64,000 nucleotides of DNA from DATBLE01 sp963719325 (GTDB taxonomy: Bacteria; Actinomycetota; Thermoleophilia; Gaiellales; Gaiellaceae), in contig CAVRBW010000011.1 in the NCBI GenBank assembly GCA_963719325.1, positions 62,001-126,000 on the forward strand, in the 5' to 3' direction. A model generated the notes under the pieces. The model worked only from the letters and a program-made list of their open reading frames with translations, was not told where the DNA came from and did no database searches. Positions 60,305 through 64,000 of the stretch are shown one piece after another (the first letter of the stretch is position 1; every line of letters starts with the position of its first letter). Position numbers and translations under genes: made by a program.

Positions 60305-60739
60305 TCAGCGCGAATAGGTGGCGGCGAGCTCGGCGGTCGCGAGCACGTGGCCCTCGACCGCTTCGTCGAAGCTGAGCCGCCGGTCCCGCGGCCGCAGGTC
60401 GAGCTCCACATCGAGCGCGTACAGACGGAATACGTACCGATGCGGCTTGCCGGGCGGCGGACACGGCCCCCGGTACCCCGGCGCGCCGAAATCGTTCCGG
60501 CCCTCGCTCGGCGCCGCTTCGCCCTCGCCGAGCGCCCCGGCTGCCGGCTCCAGCCCCCAGGCGAGCCAGTGCGTGAGCGGGTATCTCCCCGCGTCCGGGT
60601 CGTCGCAGCACAGCGCCAGCGCGACTGTCCCCACAGGAGGATCCGACCACGCGAGCGGGGGCGACAGGTCGTCTCCCTCGCAGGTGTAACGATCCTGGAT
60701 CCGCTCCCCCTCCGCGAACGCCGTGCTCGTCAGATCCAC
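60305..60739 (-). CDS. Phosphatidylethanolamine-binding protein family (YbhB/RKIP-like)
   Basis: 144 residues: LALCCDDPDAGRYPLTHWLA and GAPGYRGPCPPPGKPHRYVF are the two PEBP signature regions that build the anion pocket. GTG start at 60737-60739. Cellular role unknown; bacterial members are small soluble proteins. Confidence 0.9.
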   Translation of the reverse strand: MDLTSTAFAEGERIQDRYTCEGDDLSPPLAWSDPPVGTVALALCCDDPDAGRYPLTHWLAWGLEPAAGALGEGEAAPSEGRNDFGAPGYRGPCPPPGKPHRYVFRLYALDVELDLRPRDRRLSFDEAVEGHVLATAELAATYSR

Positions 60740-60847
60740 GGGCTCGTTGTAGCAGCCGTCTACACGCCGGCGTCCTTCGCACCCTCGGCTCGCAGTCGCT
60801 CGATCAACGCGGACGCCGCTCCGCGTGTGGACGGGAACGGCTCTCCG

Positions 60848-61066
60848 CTAGGCTTCGGCCTCGCCGTTCCCGTCGCGCTTCTTGGCCTTCCGCCAGAAGA
60901 GCAACGCCCCGGCCAGGGCGGCGATCCCGGCCGCGAGCGCCGGCTTGTTCGGCTTCCCGCCCTCGACCGCCGGCACGGCCGCCTTCGCCTTCCGCTTCGC
61001 GACCCGCTTGCCGACCATCCAGGTCAGCCAGCCCAGTGCGGCGTTGCGCTTGTTCATGATTCCCAT
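60848..61066 (-). CDS. Small basic membrane-associated protein, unknown
   Basis: 72 residues: MGIMNKRNAALGWLTWMVGK, an Arg/Lys-rich middle and one hydrophobic segment (ALAAGIAALAGALLFW). ATG 61064-61066 is preceded by GGAAGGAGCG. It follows lpd after 23 bases. No function assigned. Confidence 0.6.
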   Translation of the reverse strand: MGIMNKRNAALGWLTWMVGKRVAKRKAKAAVPAVEGGKPNKPALAAGIAALAGALLFWRKAKKRDGNGEAEA

Positions 61067-61089
61067 CGCTCGCTCCTTCCTAAGAGCTC

Positions 61090-62496
61090 CTACACGTTGG
61101 CCGCAGCTCTGCGCTTCGGCGGGAGGTGGATCGCGCGCCCGAGCGCGACCAGCCCCGCCTCCTTGATCGCCTCCGAGAGCGTCGGGTGGGGGGCGATCCC
61201 GTCTGCGACCGTCTCCACCGTCGCTTCGGCGTCGAGCGCGACTACACCTGCCTCGATCATGTCCGTCACGTGCGGGCCGACCATCACGAGTCCGAGCAGT
61301 TCCCCGTACCGCGTCTCGTGAATCGACTTCACCCAGCCGACCGTCTCGTTCTGCATCACCGCCCGGGCGTTGGCGACCCAGGGGAAGACCCCGACTGCGA
61401 CGCTGTCGCCGTACTGCTCGCGGGCCTCCGCCTCCGTCAAGCCGACGGCGGCGACCTCGGGGTCGGTGTAGATCGGCCGCGGCACGCCGCGCGCGTCGAC
61501 GATCGCGTCGTGCCCGACGGCGTTCTCGGCTGCGACCTCGCCCTCCCGGAACGCGGTGTGGGCGAGCTGCCAGTACCCGGCGCAGTCGCCGACCGCGTAG
61601 ATGTGTGGCACCGTCGTCCGTCGATGCTCGTCGGCGGCGATCCCCTTGCGCCGGTCGAGCTCGACTCCGATCTCCTCCAGCCCGAGCCCGTCGACGAGCG
61701 GCGCCCGCCCGACACTGACGAGCATCAGGTCGCATTCGACCGTCTCGCCGTCTCCGAAGTGGACGGTCAGGCCATCGCCCCGTTCCTCGACCTTCGTGCA
61801 CTGCTTCTCGAGGTGCAGCGCGACCCCGCGCCTGCCGAACTGCTTCGCGAGCTCCTTGGAGGCGTCCTCGTCCTCCATCGGGATCAGCCGCGGGAGCATC
61901 TCGACGATCGTCACCTCCGAGCCGAAACGGCGGAAGATCGAGGCGAACTCGCATCCGATGATCCCGCCGCCGAGGACGACCAGCCGCCGCGGAACCTGCT
62001 CCTGCGCGAGCAGGCCGGTCGAGTCGACGCAACGCGCCGAGTCGAGCCCTTCGATCGGCGGCCGCATCGGGTAGGAGCCCGTGGCGACGATCGCGCTCTT
62101 GAACGTGACGTCCTCGCTGCCGTCGACGGCGATCGTGTTCGCGTCCTTGAACCGGCCCGTTCCCCGGACCCACTCGACTCCGTTCGCCTTGAACAGTCCC
62201 GCGACGCCCTGGGTCATCTGCTTGACGACCGCCGCCTTCCACTCGTTCGCGGCGGCGAAGTCCAGCGTCGGCTCCCCCACCTGCACGCCGGCCTTCGCGA
62301 AGGTCTCCTCGGCTTCCTTCAGGTACGTCGCGGTCTGCACCCACGCCTTCGTCGGGATGCAGCCGACCCGAAGGCACGTGCCGCCCAGCTCCGGCTCCTG
62401 CTCGATGCAGACCACCTTCGCGCCGAGCTGTGCGGCGCGGATCGCGGCCGTGTAGCCGCCGGGGCCGCCCCCGAGGACGGCGACGTCACAGTCCAT
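61090..62496 (-). CDS. lpd: Dihydrolipoyl dehydrogenase
   Basis: FAD enzyme reoxidising lipoyl groups of 2-oxoacid dehydrogenase complexes or glycine cleavage. 468 residues: AVLGGGPGGYTAAIRAAQLG, redox disulfide GGTCLRVGCIPTKAW, GGGIIGCEFASIFRRFG (NAD site), YAVGDCAGYWQLAHTA and the C-terminal His-Glu in AIHLPP/PHPTLSEAIKEA. No E1 or E2 gene is nearby, so its complex is unknown. Confidence 0.95.
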   Translation of the reverse strand: MDCDVAVLGGGPGGYTAAIRAAQLGAKVVCIEQEPELGGTCLRVGCIPTKAWVQTATYLKEAEETFAKAGVQVGEPTLDFAAANEWKAAVVKQMTQGVAGLFKANGVEWVRGTGRFKDANTIAVDGSEDVTFKSAIVATGSYPMRPPIEGLDSARCVDSTGLLAQEQVPRRLVVLGGGIIGCEFASIFRRFGSEVTIVEMLPRLIPMEDEDASKELAKQFGRRGVALHLEKQCTKVEERGDGLTVHFGDGETVECDLMLVSVGRAPLVDGLGLEEIGVELDRRKGIAADEHRRTTVPHIYAVGDCAGYWQLAHTAFREGEVAAENAVGHDAIVDARGVPRPIYTDPEVAAVGLTEAEAREQYGDSVAVGVFPWVANARAVMQNETVGWVKSIHETRYGELLGLVMVGPHVTDMIEAGVVALDAEATVETVADGIAPHPTLSEAIKEAGLVALGRAIHLPPKRRAAANV

Positions 62497-62505
62497 TTCG
62501 CTCCT

Positions 62506-64000
62506 CTAGTTGGCTTCCGCGCCGATCCTAGCGAGGCGTGGTCCCGCGGCGTCGATGCGCTCCACCCAGGGGGTCGCCCGGAGCCGCTCGAGGATCTCGC
62601 GCGCTTCGGCGAGCATGGGTCCAGCCTCGTCGGGTCTGCCGCGTCCGACGAGCCATTCTCCGTGCTCGAGCTGGGCGACCGCCAGATGGAACGTGAGCCC
62701 GAACTCGCGGCAGACGCTCTCCGCGGTCTTGAAGCCCTGCTCGACCGCGGCCTGGTCGTCGCGGACGGAGGCGAGCAGGGCCGTGAAGCGGGAGGCCTGG
62801 GCGCGCAGGAGGGGAGGCCGCTTACCGGGCGGAACCGCGTCGATTCGGGCGAGCAACCCCTCGGCCTTGTCCAGCTGTCCGAGCGCAAGGGCCGCGTCGA
62901 TCCCCTCCGCCAGCGCGATCTTCTCGTCACCGGTGTGCAGGCTATGGGTCTCGTCGATCAGCTCGAGCGACCCGTTCGCTCGCCGCCAGGGCCTCCGCGT
63001 GCCTGCCCTGCGACCGGAGCGTCATGGCGCTCAGGACTGCGAAGCCGGAGCGATCCTGGAAGTCCGCCGAGCGCTCGTGCTGGGCGAGCAGCGAAAGCAG
63101 CCGCGCGGCCTCGTCGGCGTCGCCTCGCGCGACGGCGATCTCGATCAGGGCCGTGCCCACGCCGATCCCGAACTCCGCGAAGGCATCCTCGGGCACCTCC
63201 GCCGCAACCTCGAGCGCCTCGTCCCACTGACCGGTCCGGCCGAGGCACACGCTCAGCTCCCCGACGAGGTACCACTCGAAGGTCCGGTCGCCCGCCTTCC
63301 GGGCCAGCGAGATCCCCCGGCGGCTGACCTCGATCGCCTCCTCGTAGCGGTCGCGCCGTTCGAGCTGGTCGCTGATGTTGTTGTAGGCGCGCAGGGCGGC
63401 GGCGGTGAGATCGTGCTCGAGCGCGATCTCGAGGGCGTGCTTGCAGAGCGCCAGCGCCTGCTCGGCGCGGCCGTTGAAGCCGGCAATGATCCCCTGGGTG
63501 TTGAGCGCCTGCGCCAGCACCTCGGGAAGCCAGAGCGATTCCGCGATCTCGACCGCGGTGTCGGCGCGCTCGGTCGCAACCGCGATCTCACCCTTGAAGA
63601 AGTGAAGGCGCCCGAGCTGCGCCGCGAGCAGCGCGAGATCCTCGTCGGGCTCGTCCTCGGAGAGCACCGCGAAGGCTCGCTCCATTCGATCGAGCGCCTG
63701 CTCGAGGTATCCGGACCGCCACTCGACCTCTCCCAGACGAGCGGAGACTCGAGCGGCGGCGTGCGACATCCCGGCCCCTTCGTACAACCCGAGCGCGCGC
63801 TCGAAGTGACGTTGCGCCTGCTCGACGCGTCCTGCCGACCAGGCGGTGGCGCCGGCCCGCTCGTGGAGCGCCGCCTCGACCGACACGTCGTCGCTGAGCC
63901 CGGCCGCGCGCTCGAAGTGGTGCCGCGCCTCGTCGTTTGCCGCGAGAGACGCCGCTCGCTCGCCGGCACGCGTGAGCATCTCCCGGGCCCGGGCCTTGAT
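62506..64000 (-). CDS. TPR-rich protein (C-terminal part), frameshifted and cut by the window edge
   Basis: The right edge cuts a minus-strand gene. The visible part is a run of TPR-like helices (ALHERAGATAWSAGRVEQAQ; EALDRMERAFAV-type; ALCKHALEIALEHDLTAAAL), as in the C termini of AAA/LuxR or cyclase-linked regulators. A frame switch near 62972 separates it from the ending LIDETHSLHTGDEKIALAEG to RIGAEAN, so one base is gained or lost. The N-terminal catalytic or DNA-binding part is outside the window. It lies nine bases upstream of lpd. Confidence 0.75.

Noticed and set aside
61126..63327. 733-codon plus-strand frame opposite lpd and the TPR gene
   Set aside because: Arg/Asp/Leu-rich mirror of coding sequence, no domain, antisense to a certain gene.

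Overview
The window reads as chromosome from a very GC-rich actinobacterium. Conserved gene orders, a class II DAHP synthase and a SepIVA-like gene next to coaD support this. The protein flavour suggests Thermoleophilia (Solirubrobacterales or Gaiellales), but that is an inference. No rRNA, tRNA, CRISPR array, transposase or prophage gene was found. Most genes lie on the minus strand in tightly packed, often overlapping operons.

Read in the direction of transcription, a housekeeping backbone is visible: lgt-scpA-scpB-(thioredoxin)-rluB; aroG-tyrA-aroA-cmk-der-gpsA-metK; priA-def-fmt-rsmB-rpe-ribD-ribE-ribH; rpmB-asp23-fakA; recG-rsmD-coaD-sepIVA-DUF177. dnaE, lpd and trpS lie to the right. 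Accessory blocks sit between backbone genes. These are an EamA transporter/LysR/phosphoesterase block (0.1-3.0 kb), a TetR/beta-lactamase-fold block (4.6-6.1 kb), a two-component system with a flavin/heme/ferredoxin electron-transfer locus (8.2-13.9 kb), and an iron-uptake island between metK and priA (29.2-36.6 kb).

The iron island is the most unusual part. It holds two divergent regulator/transporter pairs. One is a single-gene fusion of an FTR1 permease with an FtrD/NapH-like polyferredoxin, opposite a DtxR-type regulator that carries an N-terminal DGC-like cysteine domain. The other is efeUOB opposite a normal DtxR-type regulator. An almost identical 18-bp inverted repeat lies in both intergenic regions and is the likely operator. 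The permease fusion appears to start at an ATT codon. Its 3' part and all of priA are tandemly duplicated with a 3,940-bp period (23.2-31.1 kb), leaving two full-length priA genes, a headless permease copy and a def stub.

Other points are a roughly 130-bp two-hairpin repeat present three times between genes, a T-box-like leader before trpS, a receiver-only response regulator inside the fakA/degV operon, and single-base frameshifts in several otherwise conserved genes, which may be sequencing errors. The window opens inside a DUF177 gene and closes inside a TPR-rich gene.
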